Shown: piece after piece, positions 1-9,431 of the stretch
Layout of the letters: every line of letters starts with the position of its first letter
Numbering within the stretch: the first letter of the stretch is position 1
Origin: CAZOLI01 sp964580675
GTDB lineage: Bacteria > Planctomycetota > MHYJ01 > CAYXQY01
DNA length: 64,000 nt
NCBI GenBank assembly: GCA_964580675.1
Contig: CAZOLI010000002.1
Location: forward strand, 1-64,000
Reading direction: 5' to 3'
Program-made: the position numbers and the translations under genes
The notes under the pieces: generated by a model
Database searches by the model: none
Told to the model about the DNA's origin: nothing
What the model saw: only the letters and a program-made list of their open reading frames with translations

Positions 1-1987
1 TTCCCTTGCTTATTGATTCGGTCAGTTTGTTTTTGAAGCCGAGATTTTTGAGTTTCTTCTTGTCCCTGTTTTCAAGCTGATCTCCGTAGTCGTCCTTTTT
101 CGTTTCAACTAGTTCTTTTATACCTTTCCATTCTTTATACAAATCCGGTGTTCGGTCCTTCGAAACCAACTTTTTTGATTGTTCGATGATGTTTTCCGAT
201 TCCTTGAATGTTTCCTCCCCTGGATTCTCCTCCAGTTTGGTCTCAATTGTTTCTCTTGCGTTCTGAAGTTGGTTTTTAATGGATGTTCGGATTTCCTGTT
301 TCCTGTTCTCCGCTTTCCTGTAGGGTTCCGTGCCGTTCAGCCAGGAGGGGAATTGATTCAGAACGGATAATTTATCAACGGGGTTGTCCTTGTCCGCGGC
401 GGTTTCCTGGAGCCTCTGGAAAATCTGATCGGATGCGGTTTTGTGAAAGTGCTTCTTCAACTCTCTTTTTAGCTTGAGCTTATCCTGTGGGGAAATGTTT
501 TTTTGCTGCAGTGATTTGATTTTGTCCCTGATTTTGTTTGCTTCCGAAATATCGCCGGAGAAGTTGTTTATTCTCTCCTTGATTTCCTTGATTTTATCCA
601 AAATGGATACGTAATCATTCTCGTTTTGATTCCCGTCCGAGGACGATGTGTCGGTATCACCCGCCGTTGTCGAATCTGAACCGGTTGGCTTTGTTCCGTT
701 CTCCGGGTTCACCGTTCCCTGACGGGAGGAATTTCCATTTCCATCCGGTCCACTTCCGGGATTGTTTGATTGGTTTAACATCGTGTACACGAAAAAGAGT
801 AATCCGGCTGCCACGGCAACGGCAATAAGTCCGGTCCAGGTTGAGCTTGAGGAACTTTTGGATTTGGTGCGATGAGTGGTGCTTCGTTTGGGTTTGGAAG
901 GTTTCGATCGAGATCCGGATGTTTTGCCCGGGGTGGTTATTCGCTTCCCTTCTTTTGCTTTTTCCAGGTCCTCAATAACTTCCGCCGGTTCCTGGTACCG
1001 GTCATCGGGGGCCTTTTCCATCATTTTTTCGATGATGTTGCTCAGGGCGGGGTTTATTTTCGGATTCACCTCTTTTGGGGGAACCAGCTCATCCGTCACG
1101 TGTTTGGTGAGCACGGCTGTGGAGGTGGAACCTTCAAATGGGACTTTCCCAGTTCCCAGCCGATACAGGGTTGCGCCAAGGGAGTAAATATCCGACCGAA
1201 TATCGACGTTGTCTTCTCCTTTGGTTTGTTCCGGCGAAATATAGTACGGGGTCCCGATGGTCACGCCGGTTTGGGTGATGGCCGATGATTCGGATTCCAT
1301 CGGTTTGGCCAGACCGAGGTCACAGAGTTTGGGGGTTCCGTCCTTCTTTAAAATAATGTTGCTCGGTTTGATGTCCCGGTGGATGAGTCCGTTTTCGTAC
1401 GCGTGCTGAAGGGCGTCGGAGATGCGGATGGCGACGTGAAACAGCGTCTCTTCGTCGAGTGTTTCATCCGGCCCGAGTCGTTCCTGTAAATTTCCTCCCC
1501 CGGCATACTCCATCACGAAGTAGTAGAGGCCTTCATGGGAATCGACGTCAATTCCCTTGATGATGTTGGCGTGGTTCAGTTTGGCAACGGACCGGGCCTC
1601 CCGGAAGAACCGCTTCACGTATGCATCATCTTCCACGACTTCGTCGGTCAGGATTTTAATGGCCACGGGCCGGTCCATACTGATCTGTCGTGCTTTGTAT
1701 ACCGACCCGGTGGCGCCCTCCCCCAGTTTTTTCTTGAGCTCGTACCCCGGTATCCGCTGTTGTTCGAACTGGTCCGCCTGTATCTCGGCAATTTTCTCCA
1801 CCTCCTCTTCCGTGAGATGACCCTTTTCAACCAGTAATTTCCCGAGTTTCGGGTTGACTTCGTACTTGCTCTTTAATTCGCGCTGGAGTTCCAGACATTC
1901 CTTCACCGTTTCCTTGTCCACGTACCCTTTCCGGATGGCTATTTTGCCAAATAACATGTCCTTATTTCCTTCGTTTGACGATGACAT
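1..1987 (-). CDS. Ser/Thr protein kinase with N-terminal GspE_N-like domain, C-terminus beyond the window
   Basis: A Hanks-type protein kinase that would phosphorylate Ser/Thr residues from the cytoplasm. My translation from ATG at 1987 runs open to base 1. Residues about 10-72 form a small helical domain (FGKIAIRKGY... LGKLLVEKGHLTEEEV) of the kind found at the N-terminus of GspE/MshE ATPases. The kinase core follows: glycine loop LGEGATGSVYKA near 88, VAIK lysine near 110, HRDIKPSN near 193, DLG in place of DFG near 213, and SPE near 241. A basic Ser-rich linker precedes one membrane segment (about 374-392), then a long charged, coiled-coil-prone outer region. A sigma70-like promoter lies just upstream. 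The protein at 8927-9181 carries the same N-terminal domain alone. The family assignment is secure; the substrate is unknown. Confidence 0.9.
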   Translation of the reverse strand, partial: MSSSNEGNKDMLFGKIAIRKGYVDKETVKECLELQRELKSKYEVNPKLGKLLVEKGHLTEEEVEKIAEIQADQFEQQRIPGYELKKKLGEGATGSVYKARQISMDRPVAIKILTDEVVEDDAYVKRFFREARSVAKLNHANIIKGIDVDSHEGLYYFVMEYAGGGNLQERLGPDETLDEETLFHVAIRISDALQHAYENGLIHRDIKPSNIILKKDGTPKLCDLGLAKPMESESSAITQTGVTIGTPYYISPEQTKGEDNVDIRSDIYSLGATLYRLGTGKVPFEGSTSTAVLTKHVTDELVPPKEVNPKINPALSNIIEKMMEKAPDDRYQEPAEVIEDLEKAKEGKRITTPGKTSGSRSKPSKPKRSTTHRTKSKSSSSSTWTGLIAVAVAAGLLFFVYTMLNQSNNPGSGPDGNGNSSRQGTVNPENGTKPTGSDSTTAGDTDTSSSDGNQNENDYVSILDKIKEIKERINNFSGDISEANKIRDKIKSLQQKNISPQDKLKLKRELKKHFHKTASDQIFQRLQETAADKDNPVDKLSVLNQFPSWLNGTEPYRKAENRKQEIRTSIKNQLQNARETIETKLEENPGEETFKESENIIEQSKKLVSKDRTPDLYKEWKGIKELVETKKDDYGDQLENRDKKKLKNLGFKNKLTESISKG

Positions 1988-2121
1988 ACCGGTTCTATTT
2001 TGTTTCCCGGACGAATAAACAGGAACGGGTCCCCCGTTCAGGACGAGTTCAGAATGCCGTGAAACCCACGATATTGCTGCCCCGGGCAGTAAGCGGTTTT
2101 TGGGGTTTGTCCGACAACCGT

Positions 2122-2151
2122 ATTATACGATCTTGATCTGGAGGAAAACAA
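2122..2151 (-). promoter_or_regulatory. Sigma70-like promoter of the kinase gene
   Basis: On the minus strand, -35 TTGTTT (2151-2146) and a perfect -10 TATAAT (2127-2122) are separated by 18 bases. The transcript would start near 2115, about 130 bases before the kinase ATG at 1987. Nothing else is recognisable in the rest of the 1988-2283 gap. Seen by eye, not tested. Confidence 0.5.
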
Positions 2152-2283
2152 TTATAAACAGGGGGTAGGGGGTAAACACACCCGGCCCGTGGCGACGTAG
2201 AGGCATCTCATGATGTCCCGAGTCTATTCCGGGTGGAGAATCCGGGGTGTTTCACTCCCCCTCCTGTTTTTGGTGATCATTCC

Positions 2284-4431
2284 TCAGGTGGTTTTCTGGG
2301 TTTCCTGTTCTTCCTCTTCCTGTTCTTCCATCGCCGCTTTGCGGCTTAGGGAGATCCGATCTTCATCTATTTCGAGCACTTTTACGGTAATTTCATCTCC
2401 TTCCTGTACCACATCCTCCACCTCGTTGACGTATCCATCGTCGAGTTCACTGACGTGGCACAGTCCTTCGGAACCACCGGGGGTAATTTCGACGAACGCC
2501 CCAAAGTCCTTGACCCCCGTTACCTTGCCGGTGATGATTTCACCAACTTCCGGTTCGTAGACGAGGTTTTTGACGCGGTCGAGGGCACTGTCGGCCGACT
2601 CCTTGTCGACGCTTGAGATCGTAACGAGACCATCGTCGTCGATTTCGACGGAGGCGCCGGTCTGGTCCTCAATTTCCCGGATGGTTTTTCCGCCCGGACC
2701 GATGATCCGGCCAATTTTGTCCGGATCGATTTCGAGGTGAAACAACCTCGGGGCGTACTCCGAGATCTCTTCACGGGGTTCGGAGATGGTGTCGTTCATC
2801 ACGTTGAGGATTTTCTCACGACCATCCCGTGCCCTGTCGAGGGCTTTTTGCAGAATGTCTTTGCTGACCTGGGACACTTTAATGTCCATTTGAACGGCCG
2901 TAATACCTTTTCTGGTTCCGGCCACTTTCAGGTCCATGTCGCCGGAGTGATCCTCGTCACCGAGAATGTCGGTGAGAACGTGAAAATCGTCTCCGTCTTT
3001 GAGCAGCCCCATGGCGACACCGGCCACCGGACGGGAAACGTCTACGCCGGCGTCCATAAGTGCGAGCGATCCACCACTTACGGTGGCCATGCTGGAGGAT
3101 CCGTTCGATTCGAGAATGTCCGATACCGTCCGAATGGTGTAAGGAAAGTTTTCGATGTCCGGAAGTACGGGTTTGAGGGCACGTTCGGCCAGCATGCCGT
3201 GTCCAATCTCCCGGCGGCCCGGTCCCCTCATCGGTCGGGTTTCACCCACACAGAAGGGGGGGAAGTTGTAGTGGACCATGAACTTTTTCGTGTATTCTTC
3301 GGTAAGTCCATCGACGACCTGTTCGTCCACCCCGGTTCCGAGGGTCACCGTTACCATCGCCTGGGTTTCCCCCCGGGTGAAGAGGGCCGAGCCATGTGTC
3401 CGGGGCATGACTCCTGCTTCACAGTCGACGGGACGGACTTCGTCAAAATCACGCCCATCGATGCGCCGGCCGCTTTTGACCAGCTGACGGATGCCTTTTT
3501 TCTGAAGGTCGTCAAAGATGTTCTTTACCTCTTCTTCCTCCGGCAGGTCTTCGGCCGAGGCTTCTTCGTCTTCCTCCACCTGGCAGAATGTTTCCACGAG
3601 ATCGTCCTTGAGGTCGCTAATTTTTTCCTGCCGTTTCTTTTTGGCCGGGGTTTGCAATGCGTCCTTTAACGGTTCTTTCACGTGGGATTTGACCTTCTCC
3701 TTGAGAGATTCATCCGGTTCCGGTTCTTCCCACGGCATTTGTTCCAGTCCGGCCTTTTCGTTGAGTTCCTTCTGGAGTTCACAGATTTTCTGGTTGTTTT
3801 TGTTGGCTTTTCCGATTGCCTTCAGGACGATGTCCCGGGGTACTTCCTCACCGTGACCCTCGACCATCACGACACCGCTTGGCGCGGAGACGACAACAAT
3901 GTCGAGTTCACTTACCTCCAGTTCGGAGATGGTGGGATTCACGACCAGATTATTGTCAAGGCGCCCTACCCTTGTTGCTCCCAGCGGTCCGTCCCAGGGA
4001 ATATCGGAAAGTGTGAGAGCTGCGGAGGCACCGTTGATGGATAGCACGTCGGGGTCGTTTTCCCGATCGGCGGAATACACATTGGTCACCACCTGGATCT
4101 CGTGGCCCATACCGTCCGGAAACAGCGGTCGAATCGGCCGGTCCACAAGTCTTGCCGTGATGGTTTCCTTCGTGGAAGGCTTGCCTTCCCGTTTGAAGAA
4201 TCCTCCCGGGATTTTACCGGCAGCGGCGGTTTTTTCGCGGTATTCAACCGTGAGCGGGAAAAACGGAAGATCTTTTTCCTCTCCCATAGTAGCTGCTGTG
4301 AGCACCGCCGTGTCCGCGTATTGAATCAGGACGGACCCATTGGCCTGCTTGGCCAGTTTCCCCGTCTCGATTCGAAATTCGCGGCCGCTGAGTTCTGTGC
4401 TTACGCTTTCTTCGTTAAATAAAGAATCCAT
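2284..4431 (-). CDS. pnp: Polyribonucleotide nucleotidyltransferase (PNPase)
   Basis: A 3'-to-5' phosphorolytic exoribonuclease of mRNA decay, trimeric in the cytoplasm. The 715 residues show two RNase PH domains (N-terminal with VDRPIRPLFPDG; C-terminal opening GRRIDGRDFDEVRPV and containing MDLKVAGTRKGITA), a KH domain near 565-625 with IIGPGGKTIREI, and an S1 domain near 635-702 with VKDFGAFVEI. The linker between the RNase PH halves holds an extra acidic stretch (DEEASAEDLPEEEE), and the protein ends in a Glu-rich tail. It lies downstream of rpsO on the same strand, the classic rpsO-pnp order. The 237-base gap between them holds short hairpins and decayed GGAGTGA-type repeats but no convincing terminator. 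Confidence 0.98.
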   Translation of the reverse strand: MDSLFNEESVSTELSGREFRIETGKLAKQANGSVLIQYADTAVLTAATMGEEKDLPFFPLTVEYREKTAAAGKIPGGFFKREGKPSTKETITARLVDRPIRPLFPDGMGHEIQVVTNVYSADRENDPDVLSINGASAALTLSDIPWDGPLGATRVGRLDNNLVVNPTISELEVSELDIVVVSAPSGVVMVEGHGEEVPRDIVLKAIGKANKNNQKICELQKELNEKAGLEQMPWEEPEPDESLKEKVKSHVKEPLKDALQTPAKKKRQEKISDLKDDLVETFCQVEEDEEASAEDLPEEEEVKNIFDDLQKKGIRQLVKSGRRIDGRDFDEVRPVDCEAGVMPRTHGSALFTRGETQAMVTVTLGTGVDEQVVDGLTEEYTKKFMVHYNFPPFCVGETRPMRGPGRREIGHGMLAERALKPVLPDIENFPYTIRTVSDILESNGSSSMATVSGGSLALMDAGVDVSRPVAGVAMGLLKDGDDFHVLTDILGDEDHSGDMDLKVAGTRKGITAVQMDIKVSQVSKDILQKALDRARDGREKILNVMNDTISEPREEISEYAPRLFHLEIDPDKIGRIIGPGGKTIREIEDQTGASVEIDDDGLVTISSVDKESADSALDRVKNLVYEPEVGEIITGKVTGVKDFGAFVEITPGGSEGLCHVSELDDGYVNEVEDVVQEGDEITVKVLEIDEDRISLSRKAAMEEQEEEEQETQKTT

Positions 4432-4668
4432 AGTAATAGAAGTGGATAATCAAAATGAGTCCCGCCCAGGAGGAGTGAGTGGTTATTGGTATGAGTCATC
4501 AGTCGCCAGTCGAGACTTTTCATCCGGCCGGATTGCCGGCCGTGCAAAAAACCTCGTCTGAGCGACTGTTCCTCGCTCCTGTTCAAAAAACCACCCTTAT
4601 GCGGATGGCGGGAGTAAAAATCCGCTTGGGAAAACGGTTCACCGGTTCTTGACCGGGGACCCGTTCTA

Positions 4669-4941
4669 TTATACTCCTCGAATATCGAGTTCGTTCAAAA
4701 TTTCAAGATATTTTTCCCGATCGTCCTTCTTTAGGTATTTAAGAAGATCCTTCCGACGGGCCACCATCTTCAGCAGACCCTTTCTGCTGGAGAAATCCTT
4801 CTCATGCTCTCGCATGTGTCCGGTCAAATCGTTAATCTTCTCCGTGAGAAGGGCAATCTGCACTTCCGGTGATCCCGTGTCGTCGGGATGACGTCCAAAT
4901 TCGTCAATGATTTCCTGTTTTGTTTCTGTTTGTACTACCAT
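4669..4941 (-). CDS. rpsO: 30S ribosomal protein S15
   Basis: Binds 16S rRNA in the central domain of the small ribosomal subunit. The 90-residue length and the motifs TGSPEVQIALLTEKINDLTGH and SRKGLLKMVARRKDLLKYLKK are diagnostic of S15. It starts at ATG 4941 and pnp follows on the same strand, as in many bacteria where both are cotranscribed. No strong Shine-Dalgarno is visible before the ATG. S15 autoregulatory leader structures are known in other bacteria, but I could not identify one here. Confidence 0.98.
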   Translation of the reverse strand: MVVQTETKQEIIDEFGRHPDDTGSPEVQIALLTEKINDLTGHMREHEKDFSSRKGLLKMVARRKDLLKYLKKDDREKYLEILNELDIRGV

Positions 4942-5262
4942 AGCCTAACACGTTAAGTGCTGATACCGCTCGAAATCAAATGATCTGCATCGCCGGAAGA
5001 TCCACCGTTAGCGAGCGAACATCACGTATAAGCGGGAATTCGTTCCGGCAACCTATTACAGAATACCGCATTGGGCCTTCAGAAAAAAGCCGTATAGGAC
5101 GCCTCCGTGTCGCATATTTGCTCGCTGGAAATCGAGGTATAATTTCGGGAAGATATGGAACGGTTGAGCCCGTTTTTGCCCCGGGGAAAATCAGGTTCAA
5201 CCGGGTCGGTCGTCTTCGTTTCTCTAATTTGATTCATTCCGTTTCGAGGCCTTACCGCAGTC
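4942..5262. other. Divergent intergenic region rpsO / purD
   Basis: This 321-base region must hold both promoters. A TATAAT at 5138-5143 on the plus strand could be the purD -10, but no good -35 lies 16-18 bases upstream, so it is only a weak candidate. No RNA gene, riboswitch or repeat was recognised. Confidence 0.4.
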
Positions 5263-6546
5263 ATGAAAGTATTTGTTGTGGGTGGTGGTGGTCGTGAACA
5301 TGCTCTCTGCTGGAAGATCAATCAGTCCGATCGTGTGGATGAGGTCTTCTGTGCACCGGGAAACGCCGGAATATCCAGGATTGCCCGGACGGTGGACATT
5401 CCCTCGACGGATATTAACGAGCTGGCTAATTTCGCGGAAGAGAAGGGAATTGATCTGACGGTTGTGGGGCCGGAAGCTCCTCTGGCTGCGGGGATCGTGG
5501 ATCAATTTCAGGACCGGGGGCTTCCCATATTCGGTCCCAATCAGGAGGCGGCTCGTCTGGAATCAAGTAAAGTGTTTACGAGGAAATTAACCAAGGAACA
5601 CGGCATACCGTCCCCGAGATTTCGTGAATTTGAACGGGCGGACGAGGCAAAAAACTACCTTTCCAGCGTCTCCTATCCCACGGTGGTCAAAGCAGATGGA
5701 CTGGCTGCCGGCAAGGGATCCATTGTCTGTGAAACGGAGGAGGAGGCAACGGAGGCGGTAAACCGGATTATGCTGGAAAAGGATTTTGGCGACGCCGGTA
5801 ATCGTCTGGTTGTGGAGGAATACCTCGAAGGGGTGGAGGCTTCGCTGCTGGCCATCTGTCAGGGAACAAACCTCGTAATTCTGGATCCGAGTCAGGACCA
5901 CAAACAAATATATGAAGGAGACGAAGGACCAAATACCGGCGGAATGGGAGCGTATTGCCCCACCCCATTCGTCGATGCGGAAATGCAGGAAGAAATTGTG
6001 CGGGAGATGTTTTTACCGACACTCCATGCGATGAACAAAAAAGGCGTGGAATTTAAAGGGGTGCTTTACGCAGGACTGATGCTGACCAACGCCGGCCCAA
6101 AACTCCTCGAATACAACGTGCGATTTGGTGATCCGGAAGCGCAACCCATTCTGATGAGAATGGAGAGTGATCTGGTTCCGTATCTCGAAGCCGCGGTACG
6201 CGGAAATCTCGAGGAGCTGGATGCCGTGAGCTGGTTGCCGGATCATGCCCTCTGTGTTGTGGCCGCCTCCGAGGGATACCCCATCGATTACGACACCGGA
6301 TACCGGATATCGGGCCTTGATTCCGTATCGGGTGAAGGGGTTGAGGTCTTTCATGCGGGCACGGCACTTCAGGATGATGAGGTGGTAACGGACGGCGGGC
6401 GTGTTCTCGGTGTAACGGCGCGGGGTTCCGACCTCAAAAAGGCAAGAGATCGGGCGTACGAGGAAATGGAAAAGATCCATTTCCGCGGATTGCAGTACCG
6501 CACCGACATCGGTCACCACGTTTTCGAGAGGGAAGATCTTGATTGA
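5263..6546 (+). CDS. purD: Phosphoribosylamine--glycine ligase (GAR synthetase)
   Basis: Joins glycine to phosphoribosylamine using ATP, the second step of purine synthesis, in the cytoplasm. The 427 residues match the family length. Visible motifs are VVGGGGREHALCWK at the N-terminus, VVGPEAPLAAG, the ATP-grasp stretch VVKADGLAAGKGSIVC, and NTGGMGAYCPTPF. It starts at ATG 5263. The next gene, a formimidoyltransferase, overlaps its last 8 bases, so the two are probably translated together. Both enzymes bear on one-carbon and purine metabolism. Confidence 0.98.
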   Translation: MKVFVVGGGGREHALCWKINQSDRVDEVFCAPGNAGISRIARTVDIPSTDINELANFAEEKGIDLTVVGPEAPLAAGIVDQFQDRGLPIFGPNQEAARLESSKVFTRKLTKEHGIPSPRFREFERADEAKNYLSSVSYPTVVKADGLAAGKGSIVCETEEEATEAVNRIMLEKDFGDAGNRLVVEEYLEGVEASLLAICQGTNLVILDPSQDHKQIYEGDEGPNTGGMGAYCPTPFVDAEMQEEIVREMFLPTLHAMNKKGVEFKGVLYAGLMLTNAGPKLLEYNVRFGDPEAQPILMRMESDLVPYLEAAVRGNLEELDAVSWLPDHALCVVAASEGYPIDYDTGYRISGLDSVSGEGVEVFHAGTALQDDEVVTDGGRVLGVTARGSDLKKARDRAYEEMEKIHFRGLQYRTDIGHHVFEREDLD

Positions 6547-7453
6547 ATTTGAAACAGCAACAAATTTTAGCGAAGGGCGCAATCCCGATATTGTCGAAAA
6601 AATTGTGGCCCCGTTTCAGCAAACCCGGGATGTGCTGTTTCTGGACCTGCACACGGACGAGGATCATAATCGATCCGTTGTAACGGCGGTGGGGACCGGT
6701 GACGGATTGCGTACGGCTCTTCTGGAGGCGACGCGGGTGGCTCTGAATTCCATTCAGATATTCGCCCACAAGGGGGTCCACCCGTTTATGGGAGCTGTTG
6801 ACGTCGTTCCGTTTATTCCTCTCGGCGATTCCACCATGGCGGACGCGACGGATCATGCAAAGCGTTTCGCCCGGGAGGTTTCCGATAAGTTTGCCGTCCC
6901 GGTTTATCTGTACGCCGAAGCGACAACCCGGGATCACACGAAAGATCTGTATCGACTCCGCAACTTCGATTTTCGTGAGCTGGAGTCCCGGATGGAGGAG
7001 GAAAAGTGGCATCCCGATTTCGGTCCGTCGAAACTCCATCCCACCGGTGGAGCCATGGCCGTGGGAAGCCGCGACTTTCTCATTGCGGTGAACGTGGATC
7101 TGGAAGTGGACGAGGTGGATGTGGCCCGGGATATTGCGTCAAGCATTCGAGAATCCAGTGGTGGCCTTCCCGGAGTGCAGGCCCTCGGCATGGAACTTTC
7201 GAGGCAGGACCGGATCATGGTTTCCATGAACCTTACGGATTACGAGAAAACGTCGCTCTATGCGTTAATTGATCGAGTTCACCGGGAAGCCGATGATCGA
7301 GGGGTGACGCCCGGTCCAACGGAAATCGTGGGACTCCTCCCGGAAGAGGCACTTGAGGGAGGCGATCCGGCGGATTTACGCATTCCTGATTTTCATCCGG
7401 ATCGATACGTGCTGGAGCGGAAAATTGAGGCGGCCCGGCAGGGAGAGGGATAA
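6539..7453 (+). CDS. ftcD: Glutamate formimidoyltransferase
   Basis: Transfers a formimino group between formiminoglutamate and tetrahydrofolate, feeding one-carbon units into folate. The 304 residues cover only the transferase half; the cyclodeaminase domain fused to it in animals is absent. Typical motifs are ECVPNFSEG-like ATNFSEGRNPDIVE, LDLHTDEDHNRSVVT, THKGVHPFMGAVDVVPFIPL (here AHKGVHP) and HPTGGAMAVGSRDFLIAVNV. The start is TTG at 6539, inside the end of purD. The overlap suggests translational coupling. Histidine degradation genes are not seen nearby, so the physiological direction is uncertain. Confidence 0.93.
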   Translation: MIEFETATNFSEGRNPDIVEKIVAPFQQTRDVLFLDLHTDEDHNRSVVTAVGTGDGLRTALLEATRVALNSIQIFAHKGVHPFMGAVDVVPFIPLGDSTMADATDHAKRFAREVSDKFAVPVYLYAEATTRDHTKDLYRLRNFDFRELESRMEEEKWHPDFGPSKLHPTGGAMAVGSRDFLIAVNVDLEVDEVDVARDIASSIRESSGGLPGVQALGMELSRQDRIMVSMNLTDYEKTSLYALIDRVHREADDRGVTPGPTEIVGLLPEEALEGGDPADLRIPDFHPDRYVLERKIEAARQGEG

Positions 7454-7494
7454 TATCGACGTTTGCCGGTTGTCGCGGGGGAAGGGGGGAGAAA

Positions 7495-8610
7495 TTAGAT
7501 TAATTTCTCCACGGGGGCAAATTCCAGATCGTGTGAGTCGGCCACTGCTTTATGGCAGACGTTTCCGTTTATGATGTTCAGGCCACGCCTGATTTCGGGA
7601 TTTGTTCGAGCGGCCTCCTTCCAGCCGTCGTTTGCTATTTGATTCAGGTACGGCCACGTAGCGTTGCTGAGGGCGTATGTGGACGTGCGCCCCACCGCCC
7701 CGGGCATATTCGACACACAGTAATGAACCACGCCGTCGACGGTGTAGACCGGGTCCTGATGTGTGGTGGGTTTTGTGGTTTCAACCATGCCTCCCTGATC
7801 AACGGCGACGTCCACAATGACGGCGCCGTCCTTCATCGTTGGGAGGTGGTCACGTTCTATTAACACCGGCGCCCTGGCTCCCGTTGCCAGTACCGCTCCC
7901 ACCACAAGATCTGCGGATTTTAGCTGCTGTCGAATGGTCAACGGATTACTCATAAGAAGGGAGACGTTGCTCGGCATGATGTTTTCGAGATACCGGAGCC
8001 GATCAATATCCACGTCGAGGATAATTACGTTTGCCCCAAGTCCTGCCGCCACCTTTGCTGCGTTGGACCCCACCGTTCCGCCGCCGATGACCAGAGCGGT
8101 GGCTTCTTTCACACCCGGGACACCCCCGAGCAATATCCCTCTTCCTTTCTGGGGTTTTTCAAGGTATTTCGCGCCTTCCTGGGCGGCCATCCGGCCCGCC
8201 ACTTCACTCATGGGAGTAAGAATGGGAAGTTTTCCGTCCTCCTTCTCAATCGTTTCGTACGCTATGCAGATGCCACCGGTATCCATCATGTTTTCGGTCA
8301 GCTTGCGTGAGGCAGCGAAGTGGAAAAACGTAAACACCACCTGATTTTTGGAGATCCGGTCAAATTCTTCCTCAAGGGGTTCTTTTACTTTGACAATAAT
8401 GTCGGATTTCTCCCAGACCTCTTCTTCCGAAGGAACCACGGATCCCCCCGCTTTTTTGTATTCTCCGTTGCTGATGCCGCTTCCCTGTCCGGCCCCCTCT
8501 TCGATCAGTACGTTGTGGTTCTGTTCCGTCAATTCTTCAACAACAGCCGGAACAAGCGAAACGCGGTGTTCGTCCTGTTTGATTTCTTTTGGTACACCAA
8601 TTGTGCTCAT
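7495..8610 (-). CDS. ald: Alanine dehydrogenase
   Basis: NAD-dependent interconversion of alanine with pyruvate and ammonia, in the cytoplasm. From ATG 8610 the protein is 371 residues and opens with the family signature MSTIGVPKEIKQDEHRVSL. It also shows VKVKEPL, the nucleotide-binding stretch ALVIGGGTVGSNAAKVAAGLGA, and VDVAVDQGGMVET. An in-frame GTG at 8658 has a better Shine-Dalgarno (AGGA, 6 bases away) and would add 16 residues unlike the family. I prefer 8610 by homology but cannot exclude 8658. It converges with ftcD, and the downstream gap is only 41 bases. Confidence 0.96.
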   Translation of the reverse strand: MSTIGVPKEIKQDEHRVSLVPAVVEELTEQNHNVLIEEGAGQGSGISNGEYKKAGGSVVPSEEEVWEKSDIIVKVKEPLEEEFDRISKNQVVFTFFHFAASRKLTENMMDTGGICIAYETIEKEDGKLPILTPMSEVAGRMAAQEGAKYLEKPQKGRGILLGGVPGVKEATALVIGGGTVGSNAAKVAAGLGANVIILDVDIDRLRYLENIMPSNVSLLMSNPLTIRQQLKSADLVVGAVLATGARAPVLIERDHLPTMKDGAVIVDVAVDQGGMVETTKPTTHQDPVYTVDGVVHYCVSNMPGAVGRTSTYALSNATWPYLNQIANDGWKEAARTNPEIRRGLNIINGNVCHKAVADSHDLEFAPVEKLI

Positions 8611-8926
8611 GGTTGTTCTGAAAGGAACGGATGCTGTGGTTTGTTGGAGATTGTTCACCGGAATTCCTGCGGTATCCGTTCATGAATCGGCCCTCCTCAC
8701 GCAGGCGGGACGTACGGAACCAGAACAATGGATCCTGTTCGTGAAACAGGTTGGCGGGTACCCCCCGGTTCATTTCCGATTCTGTAACGGATTTGGCTAT
8801 ACATTAACCGTAATAAAGGGGGGTTTCAATACGGCAGAAGAGGGGATGGCGTGAACGGAAGGGGGGGGAGGAGAAGGTCGAACCTTTTCTGGAACCGAAA
8901 CGAATAAACCCGATCGGGCCGGGACG

Positions 8927-9181
8927 TCAGACGACGCTGTTTTCTCGTTGCTGGTTCATTACCCGAAGAATGGATATGAGCTGATCACTGCTCAAAAATC
9001 CGTTTTCCAGCATAATCATTCCGATTAATTTGTGCTCACCGTTTTCGGATTCCAGCTCTTTCTGGTAATCCAGGGCCTGGGTGACGTCGTGTTCCGTGCA
9101 ATAACCGAGGCGAACGGCCACCTCGCCAAATTGCTCGCTGTCTTCTTCGAGTTCTTCCTCGGGGGGGTTTTGGTTTGACAT
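8927..9181 (-). CDS. Small protein made of a GspE_N-like domain
   Basis: Eighty-four residues from ATG 9181 (MSNQNPPEEEL). An acidic N-terminus is followed by FGEVAVRLGYCTEHDVTQAL and LIGMIMLENGFLSSDQL, which aligns residue for residue with the N-terminal domain of the kinase at 1-1987 (FGKIAIRKGY... LGKLLVEKGHLTEEEV). Such domains are known at the N-terminus of GspE/MshE ATPases, where some bind c-di-GMP; whether this one binds a nucleotide is unknown. It has its own strong promoter at 9312-9339. I do not know its function; an adaptor or regulatory role is a guess. Confidence 0.75.
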   Translation of the reverse strand: MSNQNPPEEELEEDSEQFGEVAVRLGYCTEHDVTQALDYQKELESENGEHKLIGMIMLENGFLSSDQLISILRVMNQQRENSVV

Positions 9182-9311
9182 GACTCCAGTATCCTTTATC
9201 GGCCTGAAAAACTTGTGATTCCGGTCCGATTTTCTGATCCAGAGTAATGGGAAAACCATTCCGGGGACCGGTGATTTCCAACCATCGGTTCCTTCCTCCA
9301 CTCTGCATTTG

Positions 9312-9339
9312 ATTCTACCACGTAACCTGTAAAAGTCAA
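9312..9339 (-). promoter_or_regulatory. Strong sigma70-like promoter of the small GspE_N-like gene
   Basis: Minus strand: -35 TTGACT (9339-9334), 16-base spacer, -10 TAGAAT (9317-9312). It points at the gene starting at 9181 and would leave a leader of about 125 bases. Confidence 0.6.
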
Positions 9340-9358
9340 GGAATAATACAATAACATC

Positions 9359-9386
9359 TTGATTCACAACCCGTATCTGATAAAAT
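9359..9386 (+). promoter_or_regulatory. Sigma70-like promoter upstream of the acidic membrane protein gene
   Basis: Plus strand: -35 TTGATT (9359-9364), 16-base spacer, -10 TAAAAT (9381-9386). The leader to ATG 9432 would be about 40 bases. It is divergent from the promoter at 9312-9339. Confidence 0.5.
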
Positions 9387-9431
9387 GCATTTATTCGCTT
9401 ATTATGCGGCAGTCACCGTACTTGAGTACCC

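Noticed and set aside
2737..3669. A 310-codon plus-strand open frame opposite pnp
   Set aside because: It mirrors PNPase on the other strand and shows no family features. Other long antisense frames (for example 6013-6582, 30227-30679 and 37940-38494) were rejected for the same reason.
4521..4545. Terminator between rpsO and pnp (GGCCGG-ATTG-CCGGCC)
   Set aside because: On the minus strand the stem is not followed by a T run. The A run lies on the wrong side.
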